This document shows positions 63,952 to 64,000 of a DNA stretch of 64,000 bases, one piece after another. The translations under genes and the position numbers were made by a program. This stretch comes from Paramylibacter ulvae. Lineage in GTDB: Bacteria > Pseudomonadota > Alphaproteobacteria > Rhodobacterales > Rhodobacteraceae. Position 1 is the first letter of the stretch. Each line of letters opens with the position of its first letter. The notes beneath the pieces are model-generated. The model worked only from the letters and a program-made list of their open reading frames with translations. It was not told where the DNA came from and did no database searches. Location of the stretch: contig NZ_BMZF01000011.1 of assembly GCF_014652655.1 (NCBI RefSeq), forward strand, positions 1 to 64,000. Direction: 5' to 3'.

Positions 63952-64000
63952 ATGGCGCGTATTTCAAAACGGTTCGTTGATGGTCTTAAAATCAGTGATA
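63952..64000 (+). CDS. Start of a tyrosine recombinase (integrase) gene, cut by the window edge
   Basis: Only 16 codons are visible: MARISKRFVDGLKISD. This is the type of N-terminus found in integrases of proteobacterial islands and prophages (short basic SAM-like start, then a linker). It starts 170 bases beyond the tRNA-Arg fragment, which is the expected geometry. GAGGA lies ahead of the ATG at a slightly long spacing. The call rests largely on position. Confidence 0.6.
   Translation, partial: MARISKRFVDGLKISD

Overview
The window reads as a chromosome segment of a marine alphaproteobacterium of the Rhodobacteraceae (Roseobacter-type). Reasons: the TCA-cycle supercluster lpd / sucBA / sucDC / mdh / CitE-like lyase / nnrU / sdhCDAB, a DmdC-like acyl-CoA dehydrogenase, a LuxR/LuxI pair with the family's typical layout, TRAP transporters, an Irr-type iron box, and several FCD/HutC-type GntR regulators. 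Base composition looks close to even rather than GC-rich. No taxonomic search was possible, so this is inference from gene content and order.

Layout. (1) 1-2254: end of an integrated element with AT-rich repeats and a tyrosine recombinase, abutting an intact tRNA-Ala(GGC). (2) 2404-4417: a TIGR02300 protein, a YgjP-type metallohydrolase, an FCD GntR regulator and a candidate small RNA. (3) 4436-15033: a minus-strand TCA block (lpd, MAPEG protein, a zinc-ribbon protein, sucB, sucA, sucD, sucC, mdh). (4) 15289-23739: CitE-like lyase, NnrU, DUF1737, class III aminotransferase, then sdhCDA, three small lipoproteins and sdhB, closed by a strong terminator. (5) 23832-31172: CreD, a possible phosphodiester glycosidase, two convergent sulfotransferases, an aldo/keto reductase, a PlsB-like acyltransferase and Mn-dependent pyrophosphatase. 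(6) 31327-32976: a quorum-sensing module. (7) 33040-41840: helicase, SLC13 carrier, rimI, tsaB, nfuA, DUF4336, serine hydrolase, pth and rplY. (8) 41933-49466: sulfotransferase, FMN hydroxy-acid dehydrogenase, a divergent SRPBCC/HxlR pair, trpA, ABC exporter, ychF. (9) 49572-52846: RTX protein, di-heme peroxidase, SEL1 protein. (10) 52888-60407: a TRAP importer with flavin reductase, aldo/keto reductase, SsuD-like monooxygenase, GntR regulator and Gfo/Idh/MocA enzyme. (11) 60472-63525: two secreted carbohydrate-binding-like proteins and an acyl-CoA dehydrogenase. (12) 63737-64000: the 3' part of a tRNA-Arg gene and the start of a second integrase, i.e. the edge of another integrated element.

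How the parts work together. The TCA block supplies the complete 2-oxoglutarate to oxaloacetate arm apart from fumarase. The palindrome GTGATCAC occurs ahead of the local GntR gene and twice ahead of sucC, which suggests that this regulator may control the cycle genes. The most interesting locus is 52888-60407. Its adjacent, translationally coupled SsuD-like monooxygenase, aldo/keto reductase and flavin reductase match the SmoC/SmoB/SmoA set of the oxidative sulfoquinovose pathway. Here they are combined with a TRAP importer in place of the ABC importer, and with a Gfo/Idh/MocA enzyme that could be an NAD-dependent sulfoquinovosidase. This assignment is a hypothesis.

Limits: all calls come from reading the sequence and its translation. 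No database search, structure prediction or composition calculation was run.
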